Shown here: positions 1 to 11,644 of the stretch, piece after piece
Layout of the letters: every line of letters starts with the position of its first letter
Numbering within the stretch: position 1 is the first letter of the stretch
From: Vesta saturnalis
Taxonomy: Eukaryota; Arthropoda; Insecta; Coleoptera; Lampyridae
Direction: 5' to 3'
Assembly: GCA_036346205.1 (NCBI GenBank)
Contig: JARFJB010001910.1
Location: 4,459,501-4,523,500, forward strand
Length of the DNA stretch: 64,000 nt
Translations under genes and position numbers: made by a program
The notes under the pieces: model-generated
The model's database searches: none
Seen by the model: the letters and a program-made list of their open reading frames with translations, nothing else
What the model was told of the DNA's origin: nothing

Positions 1-480
1 CTGTAGATAAATTTATTGAATGTGAAATAATATTGATTAACACAGAAATAAAATAATTGAATTAACTTCATTCTTGTAACTAATTCAACATTATTATTAA
101 ATAAAAAATTATTTATCAGATGCATACTTTCTTGAGAGGGTAATTAAGAAAACATACTAGTGACATCAAAACTTACAAGCCTATTATGTACTGGTAATTT
201 TAACAGTAAATCATCACCTTATGACTTCACAAAACAACATTAAATTTTTATATTTTTGTGATAAAAAAGACAAATTAGATGTTTTGGGAGCATTCAACAT
301 AAATACAAAGTACTTTTAATGAACGAACCGGTTGATCTTATAAACTTACCTTTAACAGATATTTTAAATATAGAATTATAATTTACATCAAGTTTTCTGT
401 TTTACCGTAATGATTTGTTACCATAACTACTTGTATGTTATTTTACTTATATATTTTTTCTTCGTTTAAAACATGCAGGG
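1..480. other. AT-rich DNA without a recognised gene
   Basis: No open frame, splice-site pair or repeat structure stands out before the first transposon begins at 483. Confidence 0.6.
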
Positions 481-482
481 TA

Positions 483-1611
483 TCAAAGTTCAAAGAAATA
501 TTACAGTTTTTGGTTATAACTCGTGTAAATTTAAACCGATTTTGATGAAACTTGTTATGAACAATAAGCAAACAAAAATGTTTAATTTTTATATTTCAGG
601 TTTTGTATATGTCTTCCAGTGGTGTAGATATTTAGGGTTGGACCACTTTTTTCCACCCTATCTTTTACGCCACTGCATTTTTTCAAATCTAGAATTCTTT
701 TTTAATTTTAAATTTAATTTAGAAAAAGAAATGGCTCTTGAAAAATTTTGATTAGAAGCTTATTTACAGCGATATTTTAGAAGTATTTCGTTTTGTTAAC
801 GTTCCATGTACATTGCAATTTAGAAAAAAATTAACACTTGTAATTTTTTATTACAGATTAAAAGATTAAAGATTAAAGATGCCTGGCATTTATCGTGATT
901 CATGGAAGGACTGGACGTGGTGGTTCCTTCCCCTGGCCCCCTAGATCACCCGATTTAGCGCCTATTGATTTTTTCCTTTGGGGATATGTCATATCTAAAG
1001 TTTATGACACTCCTGTTGATCATCGCGATGGTTTGGTAAACAGAATTTTTGCCGCTTTCCATTAGTTACGGGAAATGCCAGGGATCTCCGGCAGAGTTCG
1101 CAATTCAATATTAAGACTATGTCAAGCCTGTATCGATGCGGAAGGGCGACAATTACAACATTTATTATACAAAATAATAAATTTAGTTTTGGATACAATA
1201 TTCAATTTATTATTAAAAAATGTTATTGTTCTTATCTTGTTGTGTTTAATCTTTGAACTGTAATAAAAAGAATTACAACTGTTAATTTTTTTTGTAAATT
1301 GCAATGTCCATGGACCGTTAATAAAACGAAATACTTCTAAAATATCTCTGTAAATAAGCTTCTAATCAAAATTTTTCAAGAACCATTTCTTTTTCTAAAT
1401 TAAATTTAAAATTAAAAAAGACTTTTAGGTTTGAAAAAATCCAGTAGCGTAGGGAGGGAAAAAGGGGGACAACCCTGAATATCTACGCCACTGGAAGATA
1501 TCTACAAAATCTGAAATAGCAAAATTAAAGATATTTGTTTGTTTATTGTTCATGCCAAGTTCCATCAAAATCGGTTTAAATTTACACGAGTGATATTTCT
1601 TTAAGCTTTGA
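483..1611. mobile_element. IS630/Tc1-mariner-like element with about 320-bp terminal inverted repeats
   Basis: Bases 483-805 return in inverted orientation at about 1305-1611. Both ends read TCAAAG/CTTTGA, and each is bordered by a TA dinucleotide (481-482 and 1612-1613), the target duplication of this superfamily. Both arms carry the same AT-rich block around GTTTAAATTTACACGAG. Between the arms only the C-terminal part of a transposase survives (934-1180), so the copy is internally deleted and non-autonomous. The long arms compared with the short core are a pattern repeated by several elements in this window. Confidence 0.85.
934..1180 (+). pseudogene. Transposase C-terminal remnant (DDE_3 type)
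   Basis: The frame starting at 934 reads WPPRSPDLAPIDFFLWGY, the signature around the third catalytic Asp of insect IS630/mariner-like transposases. A helical C-terminal stretch ending near QLQHLL follows. A TAG at 1063-1065 interrupts the frame. The N-terminal helix-turn-helix and the first two catalytic Asp residues are missing, so the protein could not act. It lies wholly between the inverted repeats of the 483-1611 element and is its decayed transposase. Confidence 0.8.
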
Positions 1612-2137
1612 TAATTTCTAGGGTAAATAGAATATTAAAAAATAATGTTAGTTCGGTTAATAAACATGTCTCCGAAAATGCCTCCTGAAGAAGATACGGT
1701 CCTGTAAAAGTGACACCAAACATCCTTTTTTTTTAATTCTCTGAAATGGTTTAAGATACCTAAATGAGATTTAGACGACAAATACCTTTGATTAGGTCGT
1801 AAAAGATAGTGTTGACAAATTTTTAATATTTTGTATAGGAGCGTCCAAACTTTTTTTTATGGGGATATTTTTAATTTTTTTGGGAAAAACAATATTTTTT
1901 AAACAATTTTCCACAAAAAAGGTACTCTTGTTGAAAGTCAAAAAAATTACTGGTTTTGGAGTTATTTGAGGTTTTGAAATGTTTTACCTAAAATAGGAAA
2001 ATAAAAGAAATGTTGAATTCATTTGATATACTTGAATTAAGTAGGCTTAGACTGCAGACTCGCGATTTTTTGTGTGTGACAGATTCGTTTGACACATTGT
2101 CGTTTAACAAGTAATAACGCTTTTAAAAACTTTGAAA

Positions 2138-2390
2138 ATGAATATGTACACTAGTAGTGACTATACCGATATGTTGTTAATATTACGGGAATGTGATGGA
2201 AATGGTAAAGCAGCGAAAAAGAAGATATGCGGAAAAATTTCCAAGAAGAAATGTCCCGGATTCAAAAACTTTTTTGAATTTAGTCAGGCGGTGCCATGTG
2301 ACTGGAACCTTTAAACCAAAAAAGGTAAATTCTGGTAGACCACGAGTGACAAGAATTCCTCAAACAGAAGAGAAAAAATTTTATTATTGA
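2138..2390 (+). pseudogene. N-terminal fragment of an IS630-like transposase (DUF4817-type helix-turn-helix)
   Basis: From the ATG at 2138 the frame reads SDYTDMLLILRECDGNGKAA. After a frameshift near 2210 another frame gives RRYAEKFPRRNVPDSKTFLN and continues through SGRPRVT. This is the N-terminal helix-turn-helix found in many insect mariner-like transposases (the DUF4817 family). The frame stops at about 2388 and no DDE core follows. The roughly 500 bp upstream (1614-2137) show no coding signal and are probably the 5' leader of the same element, because the text just before the ATG resembles the region upstream of other copies. No terminal repeats were identified. Confidence 0.75.
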
Positions 2391-2750
2391 TTTTAGGACA
2401 AAAAAAAAATTTTGCTTATCAAGAAAGGAGGTTACCATAGCAAAATCTTAGTTCAGCTGTACAGGGTATCGATAAATTAAGAAAATATGAAAATGTACAA
2501 AGAGAACTGCCATTATTTATTATTTTAGACGTAAAGTTTATAAATAAAAGTTGTTTATAATACAAAATGAGGCGTAAATACAAAATTTGAAACGTCAGTT
2601 TTTTAATTTGTTTGTTCAACATTGTAAAAATTCAAATATGAAAATCTAAGTGTTGTGGCGTCAATAATATTGAACCGACAAACGTCATTGTGACATTTTG
2701 TACGGTTTGTTTTATTGTTTGTATGTATTGTTACGATATTTTTTGTAAAA

Positions 2751-3430
2751 ATGTTAACCAAAGAAGAACGAATTTATTTAATTAAATGTTATGGCATTGG
2801 TGTCATACCATTATGCAATTGGTCCGTTCCATGAAAAATTCCCTAATAGAGCGGTATTGCGCGAAGCATTGCGCAAACTTGTAAGGAAATTTGATGAAAC
2901 TGGATCAGTATTAGATGTCAAGAAACCTAAGACAATGTACAATGAGGACGATGAGGCTACACCATGAACTCCATGATAGACACCCCTAAATTGCCTTTGC
3001 GTAAACGCTCCGGCCATTTAGGCCAAGGTTCAGACATACACTTGAAAATGGAGATGAAGAAAAGCGGTTGGAATTTTGTTTGTGGGTTGGTGATAATTAT
3101 GTTGATAACAGAAGCTTTCACAGAATGTTTTTTTACTGACAAAGCAATCTTTTGCACCAACAGTCATGTTTCCTCACAAAATAGTCTTTATTGGGCTATG
3201 GAAAATCTTAATTACGTTATTTATAAACGAAGTCAACGATATAAAAAAGGTAATGTTTGGTGTGGAACTTTTTATGATAGAATTGTTACTGAAAATATAA
3301 GTCAACAAGTTTATATGCTCCTTCCACACTTTTGGTACGACAGTGGTTGACAAATCATTTCGGAGATAGGTGGATAGGAAGATTTGGTCCTATTAATTTT
3401 CCTGCACGATCGCCCGATCTGACACCAATG
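2751..3430 (+). pseudogene. IS630-like transposase fossil, cut off by a GT-rich tract
   Basis: An ATG at 2751 opens MLTKEERIYLIKCYG. Several frame changes later come KFPNRAVLREALRKLVRKFD (helix-turn-helix), then a degraded core with FFTDKAIF where the first catalytic Asp is expected. The last recognisable motif is FPARSPDLTP at about 3400-3427, before the third catalytic region. Directly after it the sequence turns into (GTGTGTGC)n, so the C-terminus is missing. There are at least three frame changes and several stops. It is a different family from the fossil at 2138, judging by the helix-turn-helix text. It is not functional. Confidence 0.75.
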
Positions 3431-3957
3431 TGCGTGTGTGTGCGCGTGTGCGTGTGTGCGTGTGTGCGTGTGTGCGTGTGCGTGTGTGCGTGTCTGCGTG
3501 TGTGCGTATGTACAGCTCTGGGTGTACGCATGTGTGCATGCATGTGTGCCTGTGTGATTGTACCTTTATTCGTGTGTGCGTGTATGATTGTGCCTTTGTG
3601 CGTGTGTGTGTGTGTTCGTGTGTGCGTGTGTGCGTGTGTGAGTGTGTGCGTGTGTGTGAGTGTGTGCGTGTGTGCGTGTGTGCGTGTGTGCGTGTGTGCG
3701 TGTGTGCGTGTGTGCGTGTGTGCGTGTGTGCGTTTGTGCGTTTGTACGTGTGTGCGTGTGTGCGTTTGTGCGGTTGTACGTGTGTGCGTGTGTGCGTGTC
3801 TGCGTATATGCGTGTGCGCGTGTGTGCGTGTGGTCGTGTGTGCGTGTGCGTCTGTGCGTGTGTGTTTATGTTTGCATTTGTGCTGGTCTCCGGGTGCGCG
3901 CATGTGCACGTGTGCGTATTTGCTTATGTGTGTATGTGGGTGTGTGCATGTGTGTAA
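3427..3957 (+). repeat. 530-bp degenerate (GTGTGTGC)n microsatellite
   Basis: The tract is built mostly from GTGTGC and GTGTGTGC units with scattered substitutions; the densest part is 3600-3830. It gives artificial Val/Cys-rich (plus) and His/Thr-rich (minus) open frames that should not be called genes. A shorter tract of the same unit lies at 48558-48690. Confidence 0.95.
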
Positions 3958-4751
3958 AAAACCATAAAAGCCAAAAACTTAATAATTGACAATTATTGTT
4001 TTGGTCAAATTTGTCACTACAACGCATTGGTTTTTGTGTCTAAAATGAAGGGTAGTTTGTATCAATCAGATAACAGTTGATTACATGTTTATCAAAAGTG
4101 GCTATAGCAAGTTTGATTGAAATTTATTATGGTTGTGTTAAGAGGCTCCCTATAAATTTCTATAGGCGATATATCTGGGAAATCTCATATAAGGATATTC
4201 ACTGTTTGAATTAAATTACATTTTTTTATGCAAGGGGAAGGCAGCCACGACAATTTAGATCATTATTGGTGTTACAAAGTCTATTAGCTTTCATTGTGAA
4301 GCTGCATTGCAAAAATAAAATTGGTATAATCAAGAAATTGTTGTGTCACCAGTGTTTGCATGTTCGTCCTCGACTTGAAAGTGTTTGCAACTAAGTGGCT
4401 AATAATGACATAACGCATCATTTCTGAATGACTAATGATATGGAGGCAATCATTCATACAAGGCAGTTATTTCAATACTGCCATTTATTCGGAAATTGTT
4501 GTGCAGTAATTTGTATTTGTATGTTATATTTGTATTTGTGGCCCGAAATCTAGACACATATGGAAATCCCAGTCATTTTTATACTCATCAACTACTAATG
4601 GATATTACCACTACCCGTCACTAGAATTTTGACCTACTAAAGGAATTCCACCTTTAGTAAAGTATCTTTAACGTGTCAATCATCGTATTGCCATAGGACG
4701 ACAGTTTTTCTGCCTATTCGAAAAGAAGGAGTGCTTTGGAAAAAGTTCAAT
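3958..4751. other. Intergenic DNA, nothing recognised
   Basis: No convincing open frame, exon or terminal repeat was found between the GT tract and the tRNA-like remnant. Confidence 0.5.
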
Positions 4752-4822
4752 CTCGGGAAGATTTGAATCCGCGCAGCTCGAATACAAGGCAAGCACTCTA
4801 ACCATTCAACCATCGAGGCAGC
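4752..4822 (-). repeat. tRNA-derived SINE remnant
   Basis: Read on the minus strand, the segment begins GCCTCGATGGTTGAATGG (A-box like, near 4796-4812) and continues to GGATTCAAATC (B-box like, 4760-4770). The two lie at tRNA spacing. The acceptor and T stems do not pair well, so it is not a working tRNA gene. It is more likely the 5' head of a SINE or a tRNA pseudogene. Confidence 0.55.
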
Positions 4823-6541
4823 TTATTTCACAGCAATTGTTATTTTATTTAATTAAATAAAACAATTCCCTCAAAGAAACGTGTTAAATGCAGGAAAAGA
4901 ATATAAGAATGGATTTGCCATCAAGCCAAAATTACAGCTCGTTTGATTAGCTGTTTATGTAATTTATCCACTACGTTCTACAAACTGAAATTCGTTGGAT
5001 TATATTTTATGGGAACATGAAAATCCATATTTATTGTAACATTTTTTTTGTAAAGCTACTACCAATTATTAACATACATTTTTTAAATAATCGCGGCTTA
5101 TTAAGTAGTACATTTTTTAGTAAACAAGTTACTCTTAATACTTAAAGCCCTTTTGCTTCATTGGCATAAATTGGTGTTTAGAACACGCCTTTTGTTAATT
5201 TTTGACGTTGTTAAGCGTCCCTTTGGATTGTTGTTAAACTTGGTAAATGTCCAAATATGTATGAACGCGTTTTCCACAAAGTTACTTATAACTAAATGCT
5301 TATTAGTTTAAATACTTTCAATAAGTAATTTTTTTTTTTACCTTTTTCGTAAATATTTAACCCGTTGTTTAAGTTACTTGGGCGACAACAGCTGCTGAAG
5401 TACTTATGCTTATTCATTTAACATCATTTAGTACCAAATAACATGTTTTAATACTAATTTACGTCTTAAATTAAACTTACATGCTTTCTACATCATCTCT
5501 TAATATGGATTTTTGTTGTTTATGGATGTTTGTCCAATGATAAAGAAATTAATTTCTTTTCCTTTTCGAAAGGTATGCCAAAGGAAATAACTTTCATTTT
5601 CAATACGATTTGTCACAAAAACAAAATTTCCAGATATTCTGCAAAAGTCTTAAAGAAGTAATAGAATTCGGTGATGCGTTAGAGATAGGACAAGAAATCG
5701 GAAAAGGACATTCGCTCCGGGAGTCCGGGAAGGAAAGACTCTTTCCTTTTCCGGGATTCCAATCAGACAACTTTCCTAAAATTAACGATAACCACTTATG
5801 TAAATAACAAAAAAATTTTTGATAAAATTTTTAGGCGATGAATAAATTACTAAGTGTTTATAACCCGATGCAATCTAATGAAAGCTTTTCCTTTTCAGTT
5901 ATTAAATGTAAGTGTCAATCATTCTATTAAGATAATTTTAATGCAACGTTATGCGAATAGTCTCCCCTAGTATATTATTTTTTGTTCATTCCCCCACGAT
6001 TGACTGCTAAAATACTCATTCGTATAAAAGCTAAAATAAAAGAGAAGTAACCTATGTGTGTACTCCCGAAAAACACGATTTCTCTGCTAAATGGTTTTTT
6101 AACACGTAATCCAAAATCCTATTGTTATTCACGGCACAAACGTAAAGAACTGTGATTGTTACAACCAGATCAAAGCTACAGACCCTTAAAGGCAGTCTCG
6201 ATGTGATTTACGCGTTTCTAACTCAATTTGTATACCTTTTGTTTTGAAACGCAACGTTAAGTTAATTTTAAGTTTAAACAATTTTTTTGTTTCTAAGTTA
6301 AAACAAGCTTTTAGGGCATAGATAGAGGGATACAGGGTGGCGTCCACCCTGCGGAAAGGATTCTCTTGTCGGTTTCCACGCCGTTGCCCACCAAACAGGG
6401 TTGAAGTGAGCCGTGGAAACAAAAGCTAGTGAAGCGAACACGAGAGCATCAATGATGGATACTGAAACCAGATCTTTTACTTCTGATACTAAAAATACAC
6501 TCCACAAAACGTAATCGTTAATTTTGTTTTATTTTTTATAG
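4823..6541. other. Intergenic or intronic DNA, nothing recognised
   Basis: Short open frames here (for example 5610-5807 plus, 6186-6507 minus) have no recognisable domain and unremarkable composition. Bases 6320-6480 are richer in GC than the surroundings but gave no identifiable product. Confidence 0.4.
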
Positions 6542-6613
6542 GTTATGCTACAAATACTCTGACTGGAATGACAAAAGCGACATTAGATCCACATGGACAT
6601 CTACGACAACCCG
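6542..6613 (+). CDS. Candidate internal host exon (72 bp)
   Basis: A pyrimidine-rich stretch ending TTTTTTATAG (AG at 6540-6541) precedes the segment, and CCCG/GTAAGTTT (GT at 6614-6615) follows it. Both are strong splice signals. One frame reads YATNTLTGMTKATLDPHGHL and stays open throughout; a second frame is also open, the third has a stop. The length is exactly 24 codons. Composition is closer to host coding DNA than to the AT-rich flanks. I do not recognise the protein. It could be an exon of a gene whose other exons lie outside the window. Alternatively it is chance, as only one exon is visible. Confidence 0.35.
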
Positions 6614-7574
6614 GTAAGTTTATATTAAAGTAAGAACATTAATTTAAAAAGAAATCGGGAGAGAATAAAAGAAAAATAAAATCAATAAAAGCAATACATG
6701 TGTGATTACGTGTCAAAAGACGAGCAAATACAAACACAAAGTTGATTACAGTAGCTCTGTGTGCAGTAATGCCAACACAAGGGAGTAATGTTTGGGGTAA
6801 TGTGACAATCATTGAATCAGGGGCACAATCAGGTAATTATTGAATCGGAGGCTCAATAGACAAGTTATTGGACTCAGGGGATTTTCACCCTCTACCCTAA
6901 GGCTACCATACGTTACACCACCAGTACTATAATTATTTTATAATTTTAATTTTAGGATATTGAATAGTAAAAGGGTGGTGTTCTAACTCGATTTACTACT
7001 TTTTAATATTGAAACTATATTACCATAAATTATAAATTAGGGAATTGCTTTACGTTAATGAAACCTCGTGCTATTAGATGTTCTTGCCAGCTAATTGTCT
7101 TTAATTACATAAACGGCAGTGAAATTTATAAATGCGCGGAATAATGTCATATAAGTTTAAAACGGTGCTCTCATTTAGTTTTCGTTTGTACGTTTAAAAG
7201 TAGTGAAATATTTTTAATGTGATGCAAAATTCAGTTTTTTTACAGCTAAGTTATAATTTTGCGTATTATTGGTTTCTCAAGAGATGTGTTTCACCAGCGC
7301 AACTTACCTTACATTAACAAGAAATATTACTTACTTCGTTTTAAAAACACAAACATATGTAGTTTACAACCAAATTACTTTCTTTTAATGGAACCGGTAG
7401 TTAAAAAACTAGAGTATTTACTTTTCATCTACATAGCGCAGATGAGCAAAAAAAGTAGGGTTTGTCTTTCACACGTTAAAGATCCCTTGCAAAAGACAAA
7501 AAAACATGAAATGGGCTCTAAGTCTTAGGTCATAAACTCAAATAATATCTATTAAATGAATGATGAGTTGATCG
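6614..7574. other. AT-rich DNA without a recognised gene
   Basis: Possible intron of the candidate exon at 6542-6613. The open frame at 7259-7528 has no recognisable domain. Confidence 0.4.
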
Positions 7575-7705
7575 TATTATTTCCACAGTGTTTGCTTTTT
7601 GAGCGTGACGTTTCGGAAGCGGAATCTGCTTCCGTCATCAGGCTTAGTCCTGAGAAGGACTGTTTTCGCACTTCAGTCGAATTCATATGTTATGATTTTT
7701 CCAAA

Positions 7706-7756
<51 letters not shown>

Positions 7757-8090
7757 TTCTTTTTCGTGGTTGGGCTTAAACTCTTTGCGCATTATTTGAA
7801 TCCACATGTGTTTCATTTCCACACTAGCTTGGCTTATTGGATGTTCTGCTAGTGCCATGCATGTGGCTTCTTTGAGTTTCTGGCGAGTTGTATTCTCGTC
7901 CTTTGCACTATCCGTATGTTATATACCATTGGATGCAGTGTGGTCTTCTTTGAGTGTTTCAGCGATATTTTCTTTTTCTTTCTTCAGGTCCTCTTGTTTT
8001 GAGCCTATTGTTTTCGTTCTATCGTACAAGCATTTTAACACGCCTAACTTCACGCTTTTGTAGTGCTCAAATAAAATGGCTACTACGATC
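7575..8090 (-). pseudogene. Penelope-like retroelement fragment, C-terminal coding part and 3' tail
   Basis: Read on the minus strand from about 8080, the translation contains SVKLGVLKCLYDRTKTIGS, which resembles the thumb region after the PLE reverse transcriptase. It then has KLKEATCMALAEHPISQASV, typical of the extreme C-terminus of PLE proteins. The GIY-YIG endonuclease that should lie between is absent and a stop interrupts the join, so the copy is internally deleted. Downstream are an (AT)n tract (7709-7753) and a tail with a hammerhead-like motif at about 7605-7650 (minus). The tail ends near CTGTGGAAATAATACGATC. It is arranged divergently with the plus-strand tail at 8165-8405. Confidence 0.7.
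7709..7753. repeat. (AT)n microsatellite inside a PLE fragment
   Basis: Pure AT alternation immediately downstream (minus strand) of the PLE coding end. The same arrangement recurs at 32244-32301. Confidence 0.95.
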
Positions 8091-8164
8091 TAATACCTAA
8101 TCTAACCAGGGAAAGAAGAGAACCGGAAAAGAAGAACCTAAATAATCAAGAATCGCCGAACATG

Positions 8165-8405
8165 TCTGGAACGAAGTTCTAAAAAATATATATTGCATTA
8201 CTCAGTGGCTCAGCGGTAAAGGCGTCAGACTTGTAAGTGAAAGGTACCAAGTTCGAATCTGAGAGTAGTCAAGTGCCTGGGAAAAAATCATAACATATGA
8301 ATTCCACTCAAGTGCGAAAACAGAAGCCTGATGACGGAAGCAGAGTCCGCTTCCGAACCGTCGCGCTCAAAAAGCAAACACTGTGGAAATAGCCCGATCA
8401 ACTCA
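8165..8405 (+). mobile_element. PLE 3' tail with tRNA-Thr-like segment and hammerhead-like motif
   Basis: The segment starts AAGTTCTAAAAAA and runs into a tRNA-like stretch (about 8199-8270). That stretch has an A-box TGGCTCAGCGG, an anticodon-like CTTGTAA and a B-box AGTTCGAATCT; the order resembles tRNA-Thr(TGT). It continues with GAATTCCACTCAAGTGCG and CTGATGACGGAAGCAGAG, then GCTTCCGAA, and ends CTGTGGAAATAGCCCGATCA. The same order occurs at 32302-32542, and the post-tRNA part recurs inverted at 7575-7700. Either a SINE borrowed a PLE tail or the PLE family carries a tRNA-like segment. Confidence 0.7.
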
Positions 8406-9990
8406 ACTAATATGAAACTACAGTTACAAAACACTTATAATACAGAATAAACGGATTACGTTTTTGCTAAATGTGTTGATTTATTCATAACCTGAAACTA
8501 AAAATTCGGGACTACAAAGTAATCGATATTTTTATAGTGAATTTTTTTAAAACTGGATTTAAAGTTAACCGTGATTAGTTTAGTGGAACGGTATTGGGGA
8601 ATTTAGGCAAGTTTGAGAAATCATGTCCGTTTAAAACAACGCAGGTAGTCAAAACATACCAAAACAAAACGAGAAGCGTTCTTACATCTATCACGATCCT
8701 CATAGCCAAAACTCCGGTGATGAAAAGATCACCAACAGATTTTTTGCAGCCATCATGGTATATATTGCAGGATGTGGGGAGAAATGTATTAGATATAGGA
8801 CCGAATACTGAAGTGTGCGTGTTTTCCAGGATAATTGAATTGTTCACTAGATATACGAATGATGTTTCTGCAGTTACTAGACGCCATGTTTGCACCTGTA
8901 CTGCAAGTACTAAAAACATCCTGGGTTGCCACTTGGTGTACACCGACCAGGTAAAATTGTCAAAAATCCTGGAAAATTGGATCTTACGTACCGGATCGAA
9001 GATTGACTATGCTGAGGTAATAAGACTTTTAGACGTCGAAAGTTGCAATACGCAAAAATGCCCATTAATAGCAGATCGTCCAACTGGAATAAAATAATAC
9101 AATATAATCCGGAACATAAGATGTTTGCCTGGCATAATTATCCCTATATTTAGCTTAATTATAGTGCAGGTTTCTGCATCAAAATGTTACTTCATCTCTA
9201 AAGCATACCTTGCGTGTTAATTACCCTTCTTGCTATCAGTAAATTGACTAACCATATTTGATCTTTTCAAAATGTTTATAGAGGGTTTCTTAAGTTTTCT
9301 GAGATGTAGATGTGTGTACTAATCAAAATGAGAAGGTTCCATAAATACAACTCCTTTTCTCAATTAACTTCTATGATGATATTTCATTATACATAAATAC
9401 CCATAATTACAGAGCACTCCTGTTTGATGCAACCTAGATTGAACATTTAAGGTTTTTAAAATATCGAATACATTCTTATATGTATAAGGGCTGAATCATA
9501 TAGGTTTTTCTCAAATGTATATTATTTTATTTTTAGTTGTTGGTTCAGAATAAGCTGTTTATTTTAGGTCTAAATCTTAATAGGGTCAATGTTTAATTAT
9601 TTCGTTCAATAAGTATTTGTGGGTAACGTGATGAAAATCTTGTGGGTATACTAGAGGGTATACTAGAGAGGGGTAGCCACTTATCCCGCCCCTGATTATA
9701 CTTAGTAGTAGACGATTATAAAATTTGCTAGAGTGGATAAAAATTAATTTATCAAGTGGAAGTAGGATTTTGGAATAGCTACATCAATCAACTTTACTCT
9801 GTCATTTGGAGTGGTTTTGTATACCTTGTTGATCTGATAAGAACTCAATCTGCTCTATATTAAGTCGTTGAGAACTCGATGATCTCAAAACTGACGAAAT
9901 ACCGGAAATTTTTCAATTAAATTCATGGTTAGCAAGAATGTGAATTTTTGAAAAATTTTTATTTCAACGAGGTATTGATTTAGTATTTCG
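8406..9990. other. Anonymous DNA with one unexplained open frame
   Basis: Apart from the open frame at 8594-9097 nothing is recognised. A short direct repeat GGGTATACTAGAG occurs twice near 9650-9670. Confidence 0.4.
8594..9097 (+). CDS. Unidentified 167-codon open frame
   Basis: The frame begins MGNLGKFEKSCPFKTTQVVK and ends with LIADRPTGIK. It has no obvious signal peptide, membrane segment, zinc-binding cluster or low-complexity bias. Its minus-strand shadow is also open for 122 codons. It is longer than expected by chance in this AT-rich setting and more balanced in composition than its flanks. I recognise no family. It could be a decayed transposon ORF, a host exon or a fortuitous frame. 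Confidence 0.2.
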   Translation: MGNLGKFEKSCPFKTTQVVKTYQNKTRSVLTSITILIAKTPVMKRSPTDFLQPSWYILQDVGRNVLDIGPNTEVCVFSRIIELFTRYTNDVSAVTRRHVCTCTASTKNILGCHLVYTDQVKLSKILENWILRTGSKIDYAEVIRLLDVESCNTQKCPLIADRPTGIK

Positions 9991-11309
9991 GAAGGTAATT
10001 ATAGATGTGTTGGACACACACACTCTAATTTTACAAATATGAGTGTGGAAGATTAGAGAACGAGACAGACAGACAGAAATCTTCTTTGCATCTTTTCAAT
10101 ATTTGAAACATGAACTTTGTAAATAGGATACCAAACTAGTTGGGCATATTCCAATGTACACCTTACAAGAGACTTATACAACAATTAATGTTGAACTGTG
10201 AAAATCTTCCTTACAGTTACGATAGATAAAATCATAGGATTATATTTAAAATAGAGGCTTTGGATATTATACCATTGATATGATCAATAAAATTTAATTT
10301 CCTGTCAAACGTAACACTCAGGCCTTTAACCACATTTTTTTGCGTTAAAGATACATCATCTATATTATATGCGTAGTTTATCGGTAACGTTTTCCTACCA
10401 TAAGAAACTACAACACATTTAGAAATATTCAAGGATAAACGATTAATATATACCAATTACTCATATTGTTGAGATTTACTTGTAGTTTACGTCTATCTGA
10501 TTTGGACGTAATGTCAGTAAAAACTTTTAAATTATCAGCATATAATAGATCGTGAGACCAAATGATACGAGATATTTCATTAATAAACATATTAAAAAGT
10601 AGCGGACGTAATATGGAACCTTGCGGTAAACCGGAAGTTGGAGTAAATACAGTTGACACATGGTTAGCATACCTGACATAATGCTTACGCTAAAGTAGAT
10701 ACGATTGGATACGTCTCTGCAACGAACTAGTAAGACCAAATTCATGTAATTTCTTAATCGAAGAGTAATGATCTATTAAATGAAACCCCTTGGAAAAAAC
10801 GTATAGAATTAACTTCGATACGAGAGTCAACTAATTCGGAAGTAAACTGTGAAAATCATGCCAAATTTGTAACACTAGATCTGTCGTTCACAGATCCATG
10901 CTGGTATGGTGACAAGTAGTACTGCACGTTATTATAAATTGTTTGATATATGATACTTTTCAAGACTTTAGACAAATTGCATAAAACCGCAATTGGTCTA
11001 TAGTTTATGGTAGCTGTTGGGTCACTTTTTTTTTAAATGGGTGTGACATACATACTTTTCAAATGTCCGGAAAAACTGAAAATTTCAGTATCAAATTATA
11101 CCAACGATTTAACAAAAATATGTGCTCAATGCTTTAACATCTTCTTCTGAAATATATCGTAGAGATATGTTGGTTAGTGAACATACATTATTACTTAAGT
11201 GAGATGAAATAGATATAGAAATAGATTGAACATAAATGCTATTCAGGTAATCGCGAAAACCATTAATAATATCAAGCGGGGTGTCAAGTTCACAGTTATT
11301 GAAAAACAT
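9990..11309 (-). pseudogene. LINE reverse transcriptase and C-terminal domain
   Basis: The strongest motif is TSGLPQGSILRPLLFNMFIN in the frame 10659-10429, followed by LLYADNLKVF. The expected YADD box reads YADN: the codon at 10531-10533 (minus AAT) replaces the second catalytic Asp, which would abolish polymerase activity. Downstream come LSLNISKCVVVSYG and VTFDRKLNFIDHI, the conserved text following the polymerase core, and RCTLEYAQLVWYP near 10130. Frames change at least three times. Confidence 0.85.
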
Positions 11310-11644
11310 GTGACCAGGTACACTAGTTCGATCTTTTAGGATCTTGTACTAGTGAATTTTCAATAGTGTGTAAATATGCTTGCACCCAGAAGCTATCAAG
11401 TTCTTACACAGTGACCGTAGGCGTTTAAATTGCATTTAGAATCTATCATTATTAAATTTTCTAAATTTCCTCAGATAATTTCTTCAACTTTTAATTAATT
11501 ATTATTTCAAACCAAGGATGGGGGGGGGGTTGTTGTGACGATTGCTAATTTTAAGTTTGTGCACAGATTTACTAAAGCAATTATATAATGCTTCATAAAA
11601 AAGATCGCACGCTTCATTTACTGCACCATAAAGAAAAGACCAGT

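Noticed and set aside
3332..3989. Long Val/Cys-rich (plus) and His/Thr-rich (minus) open frames
   Set aside because: They are translations of the (GTGTGTGC)n tract and have no other content.
8199..8270. Functional tRNA-Thr gene
   Set aside because: The T stem does not pair, no terminator T-run follows at the right place, and the segment recurs with a repeat tail, so it is repeat-derived.
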